A stretch of DNA of 39,150 nucleotides from CAYPCH01 sp964409165 (GCA_964409165.1 CAYPCH010000018.1:1-39150), one strand, 5' to 3'; positions 31,201 to 39,150 are shown, numbered from the stretch's first letter. Notes: generated by a model not told the origin, from the sequence alone. Program-made: numbers and translations.

Positions 31201-33399
31201 TGCGGGAATAACATACTCAAGCATTTTTTCTTCTTCCCAAGCTTCAACATAATGATGAACAAGTCTGAACAGCACATCATCATTATCCAAATTGTCTTTT
31301 GTATGTTCCTCAATAACCCCTGCGACTTCAAGGTGTATACTTTTTCTTCTGTCATAAGCAAGTTTGCGGTAAAATACTTCTCTAATCCTGTCATGGACAA
31401 ATATTATTTTTCTTTTATCTTTTCCTCTTTCTATAAGCTGCACATCGATATAGAAATCAATAAGCTCAATAAACTCATTCATATCAATACCTGACAACTT
31501 GTGTAAAATATCTATTTCTACTTCTCTTCCTATAACAGCTGCCTTACATAATATGTCAACCTGCTCCTCTTTGAGATTATTAACTCTCCCCAGGATCACT
31601 TCCAACATAGTCTCTGATACCGGAATACTCTCAAGTATAGAAAAATCCAACTCCCAGTATCCCTTATTTCTAGTTACAGCACCTTTTTCTACCAATTCCC
31701 TCAATAGATTAATGGAGAACAGTGGATTGCCACGTGATTTGTTAAAAATAAAGCCGGTAAGCTCACCAGTTTTTTCGTCCTTTTCTCCGAGAAGACCTGC
31801 TACAAGTCTGTTCAGCTTTTCCTTATCAAGTGGGGACAGCTTTATTTCGCTTAGCGGGTAGCTATTATTGGTTGCTTCGGCTTTTATAGCTGAAATGCCG
31901 TGATCACTGTCGATTTCATTGTCCCTGTATGTACCAATTATCAGAATGTTCTCATTTCCCATTCTTCTGAGTATTTCTCCAAGCAGGGATAAGCTTCCGT
32001 CATCAGCCCAATGGAGGTCATCTAAAAAATAAACCATAACCCCTCTGTCGCCCGGAAGGTTCAGAAAGAATTCGGATAACATCATTAAAAGCCTCCTGTT
32101 TTCCCTCTCAGGCTCTAATGCTGTAATCTGTTTCGGGCTTCCAATATACTTTTCCATTGAAGGATTCAGATCAATGTATATCTTCCCAAAGTCTCCGCTG
32201 AGCTTCTTCAAACGGCTCACTTCCCGCTTAAAATTCTCTGGCTCCATCTTCTCAAGGTAGCTTATGTATTGGTCTGTTAATCCTCTGAACAACTGATAGG
32301 GCGTTTTGTTTTTTTGTTCTATGCATCGACCCTTTAGCAATATAGCGTTATTTTCATATAACAACTCCGATATCTCATCCATTAATGCAGATTTACCGAC
32401 GCCCGCCTCTCCTTTAAGCAAAAGGACGCTTCCTCTTCCCTGCCTCGCCATATTAAAGTGATTAGTTATGATTTCGACTTCTTTTTCTCTTCCAATAACC
32501 CTTGTATTATACGTCAACTTTAGTCTTACATCGTTAGCACCCGGAATAAAGGTGTAATTGCCTTTTATTATCTCCTTCAAATCGAATAACAATCCTTTTG
32601 CAGTCTGGTATCTCAAATCTGGATCCTTTTGTATAAGCTTCATTACAACATCATTTAATGAAAAAGGAATGTTGTCTCTCACCTTGTACAAATCCGGCGG
32701 CTGAAATGCCACCTGCTGATGAAGCACTCTATTTACATCCTTACCTTTAAATGGGGGTTCTCCGGCAAGAAGGGTGTAAAACATTACTCCTAGGGAATAG
32801 AGATCGCTTCTCTCATCAATCTTTCTATTAAGAATGCCTGTCACCTCTGGAGACATATAACCAAAAGTTCCGACTACTTCATCCTCATTTTTTGTCCATC
32901 CCGGCTCCATAATATGAGAGACTCCAAAATCAAGCAGCTTGATATTTACTTTGCCTTTATCAGTCTCTAAAAAAACGTTTCCAGGTTTTAAATCCCTGTG
33001 GATAACAGACTTGCTATTTACATACACCAAAGCTTCAGTTAACTGCTTCATAATTTGCAGTATCTCATCCATATCAAAGCTACTTCCCCCACGTATATAA
33101 TCATTGAGAGTCTCACCCTTGAGGTACTCTGTTACCAGATACGGCATATTTTCATACTCTCCCGCATCAAAAATCTTTATTATATTCGGATGACTCAGCT
33201 TCGATACAATATCTATCTCTCTTTTAAACCTTATTATATCTTCAACATGGCTGGCCGAAATGCTTTCCTTCATTACTTTTAAGGCAGCATAAGTGTTTCC
33301 GGTTATGTCTTTTACTTTGTATACAAAACTTGTACCGCCTTCTCCCAGACACTCAATTATCCTATATCTGTTATTAATAATTTTGCCAGTAATATTCAT
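28243..33399 (-). CDS. Hybrid Ser/Thr kinase, AAA-type ATPase, GAF, histidine kinase
   Basis: The 1718-residue protein is built from five parts. Residues 1-270 are a Hanks-type Ser/Thr kinase (glycine loop 19-26, Lys41, HRDLKP with Asp136, DFGVS). Residues 305-560 are a STAND/AAA-like ATPase (Walker A GEAGVGKS, Lys336; Walker B FLDDLHWADD). About 560-1290 are helical TPR-like repeats. About 1303-1445 is a GAF domain. A coiled coil follows, then a HisKA_3 histidine kinase (His1533 in VDVHDTLGH) with HATPase (NSVRHGKAKN, DDGTGC, GITGIEERI). It resembles the HstK-type kinases of cyanobacteria and the PknK group. No membrane segment is seen. The response regulator next door is the likely partner. 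Input is unknown. Confidence 0.92.
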   Translation of the reverse strand: MNITGKIINNRYRIIECLGEGGTSFVYKVKDITGNTYAALKVMKESISASHVEDIIRFKREIDIVSKLSHPNIIKIFDAGEYENMPYLVTEYLKGETLNDYIRGGSSFDMDEILQIMKQLTEALVYVNSKSVIHRDLKPGNVFLETDKGKVNIKLLDFGVSHIMEPGWTKNEDEVVGTFGYMSPEVTGILNRKIDERSDLYSLGVMFYTLLAGEPPFKGKDVNRVLHQQVAFQPPDLYKVRDNIPFSLNDVVMKLIQKDPDLRYQTAKGLLFDLKEIIKGNYTFIPGANDVRLKLTYNTRVIGREKEVEIITNHFNMARQGRGSVLLLKGEAGVGKSALMDEISELLYENNAILLKGRCIEQKNKTPYQLFRGLTDQYISYLEKMEPENFKREVSRLKKLSGDFGKIYIDLNPSMEKYIGSPKQITALEPERENRRLLMMLSEFFLNLPGDRGVMVYFLDDLHWADDGSLSLLGEILRRMGNENILIIGTYRDNEIDSDHGISAIKAEATNNSYPLSEIKLSPLDKEKLNRLVAGLLGEKDEKTGELTGFIFNKSRGNPLFSINLLRELVEKGAVTRNKGYWELDFSILESIPVSETMLEVILGRVNNLKEEQVDILCKAAVIGREVEIDILHKLSGIDMNEFIELIDFYIDVQLIERGKDKRKIIFVHDRIREVFYRKLAYDRRKSIHLEVAGVIEEHTKDNLDNDDVLFRLVHHYVEAWEEEKMLEYVIPAAKRAMASYANEEAIKYYTIGIGLLEKRNDRTDQKWIDCCSELVDVYLTIGKNNEAIDTIMKILPFINGALGKSRAYRKMGIAYFKIGDWKGCEDNLSKGLALLGEKLPSKKLEWIRRLVSEMVIHFFHSIFYRTDKIKIKRKHREEDKEIISAYMTLNWMYILSDIDKLLCNIMRMLNISETRLPGTKEMGRSMSGYASALMAVPFFRRAEKYHYRAVEICEEIGEEWASAQCYQFFGYNYSWWGRHRDSINCLEKSKDKFARIGDMWELGIVHNGFGYAHRYTSQYRKGIEANEKYIDLSRRMNNTYGVISGYIEVSYCYIENGNFNAAQEHILKAMEICIEYKNEYLYCCTSICMGYLELERNNFGKAVEILEETREINERNSFIKDYMVNLYCYLTEAYIRKEEKEGNEQLNCISKERLKRLYVLCKTALKKTKAWPNHYAGALRCMGKYYVVAKKSEKARKYLTLSISYAKKLERKYEVAKGYFELGVLYESAGDMEKSRNAIKTAYTMFKEMEATEYSKKCASYFDIEDINETQNSATTMTRLNAERRLSTILAASRYLSSILDLDELLEKIMDCVLEHVGAQRGALFLYPEEGGKLEAFVVRNVSKKEIHEDKFKGGRSIIKRVEMEKLPITVSDALTDENFNIESSIIINKVRSVMCAPIISKGEMIGVIYLDNSLIGGLFSSEDLKVLDMIACQAGISVQNARLYKKMKLYSMEIEKSRDEIKLWNNTLEQRVAKRTEQLEVLNLKYKNLADELSEKNTELNEMIEKLKKYAETVEELTVTKERNRFAVDVHDTLGHTMVLLIKLLEVSRMEVESNPEKALEKLNDAISTAREGMKELKRSIYGLVPEKLEVSKFITALKKLIEDFKMPDVNIELKVEGIYDYRNPAYSYTLFKVCQETMTNSVRHGKAKNILIELKFMDKKMKLVITDDGTGCKTIKRGFGITGIEERIKELNGSVCFSTDSDCGFITEIMLPLEC

Positions 33400-33500
33400 A
33401 GTTTCTCTCCCAGTATATGGTTGCCAATTCTACATGTTATGATATCACATATTTTCGTTTATGTGAACTGCAATAAATTAATGTAGAAAATAGAATATGT

Positions 33501-33533
33501 TTAATATATATTTTATAAGGATATATATATTAA
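33501..33533. promoter_or_regulatory. AT-rich dyad in the divergent kinase/wrbA promoter region
   Basis: TTAATATATAT (33501-33511) and ATATATATTAA (33523-33533) form an 11-bp inverted repeat. It lies in the 195-bp gap between the divergent kinase and WrbA genes and could be an operator; AT-rich dyads also arise by chance. Confidence 0.35.
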
Positions 33534-33594
33534 TGCAGAATTTAAAAGTACAGTTTTAGTTTATACAAATTTTGTTAATAGGGTGGTGCTGTTT

Positions 33595-34206
33595 ATGAAA
33601 ATTCTCGTTTTGTTTTATTCTGCATACGGACATATCTATAAAATGGCTCAGGCGGTAGCTGAAGGTGCTTCTCAAGTGGAAGGCTCAGAGGTAGTAATAA
33701 AAAAAGTACCCGAAACGTTGCCTGAAAGTATTCTGTCTAAGATAGGTGCTCTTGATGCACAAAAAACCTTTGAACATATTCCGGTATGTACAGTTGATGA
33801 GCTTTCTGAATATGATGCAATCATATTTGGTACTCCGACAAGATTTGGCAATATGACTTCTCAAATGCGTGCCTTTTTGGATGGAACTGGAGCTTTATGG
33901 GCAAAAGGAAGCCTTATCGGAAAAGTTGGAAGTGTATTTACAAGCTCAGCAACACAACACGGTGGTCAGGAATCAACTATATTAAGTTTTCACACTACGC
34001 TGTTGCATCATGGAATGATTATAGCTGGATTGCCTTATTCTTTCAGCGGTCAAACGGGGATTGAAGAAGTAAAAGGCGGCAGTCCTTACGGTGCTTCAAC
34101 CATTGCAGGGGAAAACGGAGAAAGAACACCAAGTGAAGTTGAGCTTGAAGCTGCAAAATTTCAAGGAAAATATGTTGCTGAGATTGCAGGAAAATTAACT
34201 TTATAG
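33595..34206 (+). CDS. wrbA: WrbA-like NAD(P)H:quinone oxidoreductase
   Basis: An ATG at 33595 with GGGTGGTG upstream gives 203 residues, the usual WrbA length. The flavodoxin-like fold is shown by the N-terminal FMN phosphate loop (LVLFYSAYGHIYKMA), the IIFGTPTRFGNM strand, the FTSSATQHGGQE segment and GASTIAG near the C-terminus, all typical of type IV NAD(P)H:quinone oxidoreductases. It would reduce quinones by two electrons with FMN and help against oxidative stress in the cytoplasm. It is divergent from the giant kinase and ends at a bidirectional terminator. Confidence 0.93.
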   Translation: MKILVLFYSAYGHIYKMAQAVAEGASQVEGSEVVIKKVPETLPESILSKIGALDAQKTFEHIPVCTVDELSEYDAIIFGTPTRFGNMTSQMRAFLDGTGALWAKGSLIGKVGSVFTSSATQHGGQESTILSFHTTLLHHGMIIAGLPYSFSGQTGIEEVKGGSPYGASTIAGENGERTPSEVELEAAKFQGKYVAEIAGKLTL

Positions 34207-34229
34207 CAATTTTATAACCATAGTAGACT

Positions 34230-34262
34230 AAAATTGAGTACCCATCGAAGGTACTCAATTTT
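34230..34262. terminator. Bidirectional hairpin terminator
   Basis: AAAATTGAGTACC and GGTACTCAATTTT form a hairpin between the convergent wrbA and helicase genes. It is a near copy of the hairpin at 115-147. Confidence 0.8.
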
Positions 34263-34279
34263 ACGTCTTTCAATTTCAC

Positions 34280-36637
34280 TCATCCCTTATCCCTTTGTTT
34301 CCAAAACATGCTTATAACCTTCTCAATATTATTGTTCATTACCCTTTCATAAGGAAACCACTCTTTTGGAAACAACCTTTGATACCCCTGATTGGTAAAC
34401 CTTTCATCAATAAGCAGAATGGCACCTTTATCCTTTTCAGACCTTATCACTCGTCCTGCTGCCTGCATTACCTTGTTCATACCGGGAAACATATATGAGT
34501 ACTCAAAACCCATGGAGTTTTTCTTCTCAAAATAGTCTTTTATTATATCTCTTTCAGGACAAATTAGCGGAAGTCCTACACCTACTATTATAGCACCTAT
34601 CAACCTATCATCCTTTAAATCAATTCCTTCGGAAAAAATCCCCCCTAGTACACAAAAACCTACCACACTTTCAGATGGGTCAGGTCTGAATTTCCTTAAG
34701 AACTCTTCACGTTCCTCTTCCTTCATCGAAACAGACTGAATATAAGTCGTTAAATATGGATACTTGTCCCTGAACTCTTCATAAACTATATTCATATAAT
34801 GATAAGAGGGAAAAAACGCCATATAATTTCCCTTCTTGCCGTCAACCATTGATTTAATCAAATCAACTATATCGGTCTGGCTTCTCTCCCTATGGTGATA
34901 CCTTGTCGATATTCTATCTGCAACCATTAAGCACCTGTTATCCTTGTCAAAAGGGGAATCGAGATACATAATATAATCCTCTTCAGCCCCTCCTAATATT
35001 TCCCGGAAATACCCCATCGGCATCAGTGTAGCTGAAAAAAACACTGCTGCTTTTCCTCTTTTTAAGGCCTCACTTAAAAGGTATGACGGATCAAGACAAA
35101 AGAGCTTTATTCTCACATCATCATCTGACTTTTCAATAAAAGTAACATACCTTTCATCATAAAACTCCGATATCTTCACATAAACAAGGGCTTCAAAATA
35201 AAGCATAAGAAGTTCTTCGTCTTGTGACTTGTTTTTACTCTTTACAAGGTACTCCTCACATTGGCTGATTAATTTTCTTAAAAGATAGTATATATCCGTT
35301 TGTTCTTCTTTTGTTACACAGAAGTTGTTATCATTGCAAAGCTTTTTCATATCAAGCATGAACTTGTTAAGCTTTCCAAGTGTCTTATATATTTTAGGCT
35401 CACGATCCTTAAAGTCCCTTTTCAACTTTAAAAAAGTTTTCTTGAAAAGCTGTGCCGAAAACATTTCACGTGATCTGTCAACCAGATTATGGGCTTCATC
35501 AATCAGAAAAGTGTAATCTCCACCATTCTCGGAAAAGAATCTTTTGAGAAATACCCTGGGGTCAAACACGTAATTATAATCACAAATTACTGCGTCGCCC
35601 CATATTGCAAGGTCTAAAGAAAATTCAAAAGGGCATATTTCATACCTTCTTGCATATTCTTCTATCACATCCCTTTTTAAGTCATCCTCTTTACATAAAA
35701 TAGTTTTTATCGCATCATTTACCCTGTCAAAATGCCCTTTTGCATATTTGCAATCCTCCGGATTGCAGCTTGATTTTTCCCTGAAGCAAATCTTTTCCTT
35801 TGCAGTCAAGGTTACAGTCTTAAGTTTAAGACCGCACCCTCTCATTATTGTAAAAGCTTCCTCTGCAACACTTCTTGTAATGGTTTTGGCCGTAAGATAG
35901 AATACTTTGGATGTCAATCCCTCTCCTATTGCTTTCACTACAGGAAAAAGGGTTGAAATAGTCTTGCCTGTGCCGGTAGGAGCATTTACGAAAATCTTCT
36001 TCTCATTTTTTATTGTCTTGTAAACTGCAACTGCAAACTCTCTCTGTCCTTTTCTGTATTCGCTAAAAGGAAATTCCAGTTTACTTATTGAAATATCCCT
36101 GACATTCTTCCAATCATATTCCAGCCCAGCCCAAATATAATATTCTCTCAAAAGACTATTGAAAAAATCCGCAAGCTCAGAATTGCTGAAGGTTTTTATG
36201 AAATATTTGATCTCTTCAGTCTCAAGCTGGCAATAAGTAAGTCTTACATCAATAGAATTCAAATTCTCCCGGCATGCCAGAATATGAGCATAGCACTTTG
36301 CCTGAGCCCAATGAAGAGAATTATAATTTTCATCAATGTCCTCTAAATTCTTTGTGGTTGTTTTTATCTCATCAATGGTATAAAGACCATCCAAGCTGAT
36401 AACCCCATCGGCTCGACCCTCAACAGTAATCACAAAATCGTCGTATTCCACAGTGTGTTTAAGCGTCACTTCAGGGGTGTACTCATCCTTCTGGGCTTTC
36501 TGGATTTTTCTGTGCAACCTGCTTCCTTCAGTAGCCCTGCTGCTTCCTGTAAATTCACTGTTAATATCACCGCTACGCAGTATAAATTCAACCAAGTTTC
36601 TGACTGAAATTTTTATCTCCATTTTTTTATCATCCAT
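34280..36637 (-). CDS. DinG/XPD-like Fe-S DNA helicase with N-terminal nuclease-like domain
   Basis: Of two in-frame ATGs, the one at 36637 has AAAGG at good spacing, giving 785 residues. Residues 1-150 have a PD-(D/E)xK-type pattern (VEGRADGVI, YTIDEIKTT), like the Cas4/RecB-type nuclease fold. The helicase part has Walker A APTGTGKT (Lys225), cysteines between the Walker motifs (ICFREKSSC, EDC, ICPFE) for an Fe-S cluster, DEAH (Asp380), FSEGIDL and QAAGRVIRS. This is the Rad3/XPD superfamily 2 layout, with 5'-3' polarity known for the family. The N-terminal nuclease-like domain sets it apart from E. coli DinG. It probably acts in DNA repair. It lies downstream of cimA, past a large palindrome. 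Confidence 0.88.
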   Translation of the reverse strand: MDDKKMEIKISVRNLVEFILRSGDINSEFTGSSRATEGSRLHRKIQKAQKDEYTPEVTLKHTVEYDDFVITVEGRADGVISLDGLYTIDEIKTTTKNLEDIDENYNSLHWAQAKCYAHILACRENLNSIDVRLTYCQLETEEIKYFIKTFSNSELADFFNSLLREYYIWAGLEYDWKNVRDISISKLEFPFSEYRKGQREFAVAVYKTIKNEKKIFVNAPTGTGKTISTLFPVVKAIGEGLTSKVFYLTAKTITRSVAEEAFTIMRGCGLKLKTVTLTAKEKICFREKSSCNPEDCKYAKGHFDRVNDAIKTILCKEDDLKRDVIEEYARRYEICPFEFSLDLAIWGDAVICDYNYVFDPRVFLKRFFSENGGDYTFLIDEAHNLVDRSREMFSAQLFKKTFLKLKRDFKDREPKIYKTLGKLNKFMLDMKKLCNDNNFCVTKEEQTDIYYLLRKLISQCEEYLVKSKNKSQDEELLMLYFEALVYVKISEFYDERYVTFIEKSDDDVRIKLFCLDPSYLLSEALKRGKAAVFFSATLMPMGYFREILGGAEEDYIMYLDSPFDKDNRCLMVADRISTRYHHRERSQTDIVDLIKSMVDGKKGNYMAFFPSYHYMNIVYEEFRDKYPYLTTYIQSVSMKEEEREEFLRKFRPDPSESVVGFCVLGGIFSEGIDLKDDRLIGAIIVGVGLPLICPERDIIKDYFEKKNSMGFEYSYMFPGMNKVMQAAGRVIRSEKDKGAILLIDERFTNQGYQRLFPKEWFPYERVMNNNIEKVISMFWKQRDKG

Positions 36638-36674
36638 GGTATCCATCCTTTAATTTGGAGTGGTATAAAATCCC

Positions 36675-36730
36675 AGGCAAGTCAAGAACCGTCCCCACTT
36701 GCGCAAGTGGGGACGGTTCTTGACTTGCCT
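36675..36730. repeat. 56-bp perfect palindrome
   Basis: From AGGCAAGTCAAGAACCGTCC onward the sequence is its own reverse complement, centred on ACTTGCGCAAGT, ending in GACTTGCCT. The last base is also the last base of the minus-strand cimA stop codon. Sequences with GGGGACGGTTCTTGAC are known to me as a dispersed repeat in firmicutes, often linked to REP-associated transposases. Here it could end cimA transcription. Confidence 0.9.
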
Positions 36731-38244
36731 TATTCGTTTTCAATTAGATTCAACATTTTTACTGTTGCCTTAATAGCTGATGCAGTTTGATCCGAATCAA
36801 GTCCTCTTGTTTTGAACTCCTTGCCGTTCTTCCATGTTATAACAGTCTCAACCAGTGCACTTGTTCTTCCTCCCGGCGGAATAGTAACAATATAGTCGAT
36901 TAGTGCCGGAAGTTTTTTATCCAGCCTGCCGTAGATTTTTCCCAAAGCCTTCATAAATGCATCATACTGTCCATATCCTGCGGCAGTATCCTCATAGTTC
37001 TTGCCGTTTATTTCTATACTCAGTGTTGCAACAGGACTTAATTCCCTTGCATGGCATATATAGTAGTTTTTAATCTTGATTTTCTCATCGTTTACCTTGC
37101 TTCCGAGTACATCCGATATAATATAGGGCAGATCCTCGGTTGTAACATTCTCCTTTTTATCTCCTAGTTCAACAATCCTCTTAGTAACTTTTGCGATAGA
37201 ATCCTTATCCAGTTCAATGCCCAATTCCTCTAAATTTTTTAATATATTTGCCTTTCCGGATGCCTTTCCTAGAGCATATTTTCTTAATCGTCCAAATCGT
37301 TCAGGCATAAGCTTGTTAAAATAAAGGTTTGCCTTGTTGTCTCCGTCAGCATGCACCCCGCTGGTCTGAGTAAATACATGTTCGCCTATTATAGGTTTGT
37401 TTGCAGGAATCCTTACTCCAGAAAAAACTTCTACTATTTTGCTTATCTTGTTCAGCTTGGCCTCATCGACAGAAATCTCCACCCCACTCAAGTGGTCGCT
37501 CAAAACCCCTACCGTACTGGAAAGTGTAGCATTGCCAGTTCGCTCACCTAACCCGTTTATAGTAGTATGAACCCCTGAAACTCCTGCTTTTGCTGCCATC
37601 AATGTGTTGGCAACTGCAAGATCATAGTCATTATGTGCATGGAAATCAAATCTTGCTCCCGGATACTTCTTAGTCATTAAACTGCAATATTCATATGTTT
37701 CATCGGGAGTAAGCACTCCTAATGTATCAGGCAACATAATCCTTTCAACCTCAAGCTGAAGTAAAAAATCAACAAAATTGAAGACATACTCCGGAGAGTT
37801 CTTAATTCCGTTTGACCAGTCCTCCAAGTAAAGGTTCACCTTAAGGTCTTTATCCCTTGCATATGAAACTACGTTTTTAACATCCTCTATATGCTGCTCT
37901 GGACTCTTTTTCAACTGACATGTAACATGGCTGAGCGATCCTTTACACAGAAGATTAAGTACCTTCGCACCAGCTTCCGTAATCCAGTCGACAGATATTC
38001 TACCGTCTACAAAACCCAGCACTTCTACCCTATCAAGATAGTTTTTCTTCTTGCACCACTCGGTTATCATCTTTACTGATCCCATTTCACCTTTGGATAC
38101 GCGTGCCGACGCAATCTCAATTCTATCTACTTTTACTTCTTCGAGCAGCATTCTTGCGATATTGTACTTCTCGCTCTCCTTAAAGGCAACCCCGGGTGTC
38201 TGTTCACCATCCCGCAAAGTAGTATCCATTACTTCAATCTTCAT
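36730..38244 (-). CDS. cimA: Citramalate synthase (Leptospira-type CimA / LeuA family)
   Basis: An ATG at 38244 follows GGAGG and gives 504 residues. The N-terminal aldolase-type barrel has DTTLRDGEQTPG, and then EIASARVSKGE, VLGFVDG, KVLNLLCKGSL, LYLEDWSNG and FHAHNDYDLAVAN, closely following the pattern of Leptospira CimA as I recall it. The C-terminal LeuA regulatory domain (from about residue 385) ends in GGRTSALVETVITW. The enzyme would join pyruvate and acetyl-CoA to citramalate in the threonine-independent route to isoleucine. A T-box with an AUC (Ile) specifier lies upstream and supports this over 2-isopropylmalate synthase. Homocitrate synthase is less likely. Confidence 0.85.
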   Translation of the reverse strand: MKIEVMDTTLRDGEQTPGVAFKESEKYNIARMLLEEVKVDRIEIASARVSKGEMGSVKMITEWCKKKNYLDRVEVLGFVDGRISVDWITEAGAKVLNLLCKGSLSHVTCQLKKSPEQHIEDVKNVVSYARDKDLKVNLYLEDWSNGIKNSPEYVFNFVDFLLQLEVERIMLPDTLGVLTPDETYEYCSLMTKKYPGARFDFHAHNDYDLAVANTLMAAKAGVSGVHTTINGLGERTGNATLSSTVGVLSDHLSGVEISVDEAKLNKISKIVEVFSGVRIPANKPIIGEHVFTQTSGVHADGDNKANLYFNKLMPERFGRLRKYALGKASGKANILKNLEELGIELDKDSIAKVTKRIVELGDKKENVTTEDLPYIISDVLGSKVNDEKIKIKNYYICHARELSPVATLSIEINGKNYEDTAAGYGQYDAFMKALGKIYGRLDKKLPALIDYIVTIPPGGRTSALVETVITWKNGKEFKTRGLDSDQTASAIKATVKMLNLIENE

Positions 38245-38399
38245 ATTAAAAACCTCCAAATGTATTTATTGCATTAAGTCTTGGATATGAAACGCTTAAA
38301 ATATAACTTTCACTACTATTTCACTACAAGCCTTATTTGATACCAGATACCAAATAAGCTCCGTGAAAAGTGGAAGTAATATTTCATACATTTTCCTAT

Positions 38400-38650
38400 A
38401 AAAAAACTTCCGTCCCTATAACAGGACGAAAGATTACTTTTCGCTATACCACCTGATACGACATACAAACATATGCGTTCCCCTTAACGGCGGAAAACCG
38501 TCAGAACCTACTCTTCAAAAGATTTCGGTCTGAAACTCCAGAGTGATATTCAATATCCTTTTACTTGAATCGGGCTCCCACCATCCCCAAATCGCTGGCA
38601 TCTTTGAAAGAATATCTACTGTCTCCATCATAGTCACTAAAATATAAAGT
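38400..38650 (-). promoter_or_regulatory. T-box leader upstream of cimA, isoleucine specifier
   Basis: On the minus strand the leader has a Stem I with the AGUA bulge (within GGAGACAGUAGAUAUUC), the T-box core AGGTGGTATAGCG (about 38442-38454) and a terminator hairpin (CTTTCGTCC / GGACGGAAG, 38407-38431) followed by seven T. The specifier loop reads GAAT-ATC-A-CTC; AUC followed by A fits the usual rule and codes for Ile (38545-38547). A CUC (Leu) reading is shifted and not followed by A. Uncharged tRNA-Ile would stop termination and raise cimA expression. Confidence 0.85.
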
Positions 38651-38657
38651 TATAGTA

Positions 38658-38686
38658 ATTGTACGCTATTTCGCATCGTTTGTAAA
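38658..38686 (-). promoter_or_regulatory. Promoter of the cimA T-box transcript
   Basis: On the minus strand TTTACA (38681-38686) and TACAAT (38658-38663) are 17 bp apart, placed to start transcription just before Stem I. Confidence 0.75.
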
Positions 38687-39021
38687 GTGTTTTTGAATTT
38701 TAATTTTTCTCTGAAAATTGCAAGTTTAATATGTAACAATAGGCATAGGTTGCACATAACCGAAATTAAGTATATCAAAGTAAATTATATGGTCGCTTTG
38801 ACCACTATATTAGCTTTACTGTGGGTGTTTTTATGTTAGGATGATACAAACGCTACCCTACCAGTACCAAAGAAAGTCAACGATTTGGTTTTAAAAAAAG
38901 TGGTCGTTAACAGCAACACAGCAACCAACACTATTAAATAAATAATTGCCATTGAAAAAGACTATAAGTAGATTTGTTTAATTTACACATTTCTACTTAC
39001 AGTCTCACATAATACAGTTAC
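38687..39021. other. Gene-free stretch right of the cimA promoter
   Basis: No coding frame is supported here. It holds an imperfect dyad around TGGTC-GCTTT-GACCA (about 38789-38804) and the terminator of the partial gene at the right edge. Confidence 0.5.
38955..39004 (-). terminator. Terminator of the right-edge partial gene
   Basis: GACTATAAGTAGA (38960-38972) pairs with TCTACTTACAGTC (38992-39004) at 12 of 13 positions. On the minus strand it is followed by TTTTTC. Confidence 0.8.
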
Positions 39022-39150
39022 TTACTTTACATACTTAAATATTGTAACTGAATATCTATCACCAAAACTAACAGATGTTATATCATTAAAAGGAATATCT
39101 ATGGGCTTATTTTCCCATTTTCCAACTGGATCAAAACATAATAGCTTGAC
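39022..39150 (-). CDS. 3' end of an unknown gene (partial at window edge)
   Basis: The minus strand from the right edge is open for 42 codons and ends in TAA at 39022-39024. The peptide includes FDPVGKWENKPIDIPFND and ends in SVTIFKYVK. It has the alternating pattern of a beta-rich domain. The terminator directly downstream supports a real gene. The family is not recognised. Confidence 0.6.
   Translation of the reverse strand, partial: VKLLCFDPVGKWENKPIDIPFNDITSVSFGDRYSVTIFKYVK

Noticed and set aside
38541..38547. CUC (leucine) specifier in the cimA T-box
   Set aside because: CTC is present next to ATC but is shifted relative to the loop and is followed by T, while ATC is followed by A and fits the usual place.
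1..39150. CRISPR arrays, rRNA and tRNA genes
   Set aside because: No regularly spaced repeats of 25-40 bp and no cloverleaf or rRNA-like sequence were found by eye on either strand.

Overview
The window looks like a chromosome segment of a low-GC anaerobic firmicute, most likely a clostridium. The AT-rich sequence, strong GGAGG ribosome sites, an FmdE-family protein, PadR and permease-prefix genes, a T-box leader and an Hcp-like polymorphic toxin all fit this. I cannot name a species. No rRNA, tRNA or CRISPR array was seen.

Layout. 1-2169 (mostly minus): a FmdE-family zinc protein and a SAM methyltransferase in one operon with its own promoter and leader, then a broken NACHT ATPase remnant. 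2258-4201 (plus): a toxin with an Hcp-like N-terminus and a nucleotidyltransferase C-terminus, a likely immunity gene and a DEDDh exonuclease. 4543-5877 (minus): a small coiled-coil protein, a permease-prefix membrane gene broken by one stop codon, and a PadR regulator. 6075-25713: a DUF255/YyaL (thioredoxin-like) gene split by a 17.6-kb integrated element. 25922-39150 (host): an amidohydrolase, a NarL-type response regulator, a 1718-residue Ser/Thr kinase-ATPase-histidine kinase hybrid, a WrbA-like flavoprotein, a DinG/XPD-like helicase, a Leptospira-type citramalate synthase under a T-box, and the 3' end of an unknown gene.

The element (crossover to crossover, 6244-23839) is the main accessory feature. 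It carries a large serine integrase at its right edge, a small gene overlapping the integrase start, a short tyrosine recombinase, a serine-recombinase-like protein that seems to have lost its catalytic residues, a C1-type repressor with a divergent promoter region, a cluster of unrecognised small genes, and a type I restriction-modification operon (XRE regulator, fused HsdM-HsdS, HsdR, ImmA/IrrE peptidase). No conjugation or phage structural genes are visible, so it is best called an integrative defence island.

The most notable finding is the junction structure. An 11-bp core (CATTGGTGTCA) lies at both ends, at the codons for the HWCH part of the DUF255 CxxC motif. Joining the flanks at the core gives one uninterrupted 680-codon DUF255 gene. 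The element also carries its own diverged copy of the DUF255 ribosome site, start and first 54 codons, placed so that integration fuses it to the host 3' part. Between the two lies a 21-bp in-frame segment of the phage-side attachment arm, which holds two UAG codons. The gene therefore appears switched off while the element is integrated and restored by exact excision.
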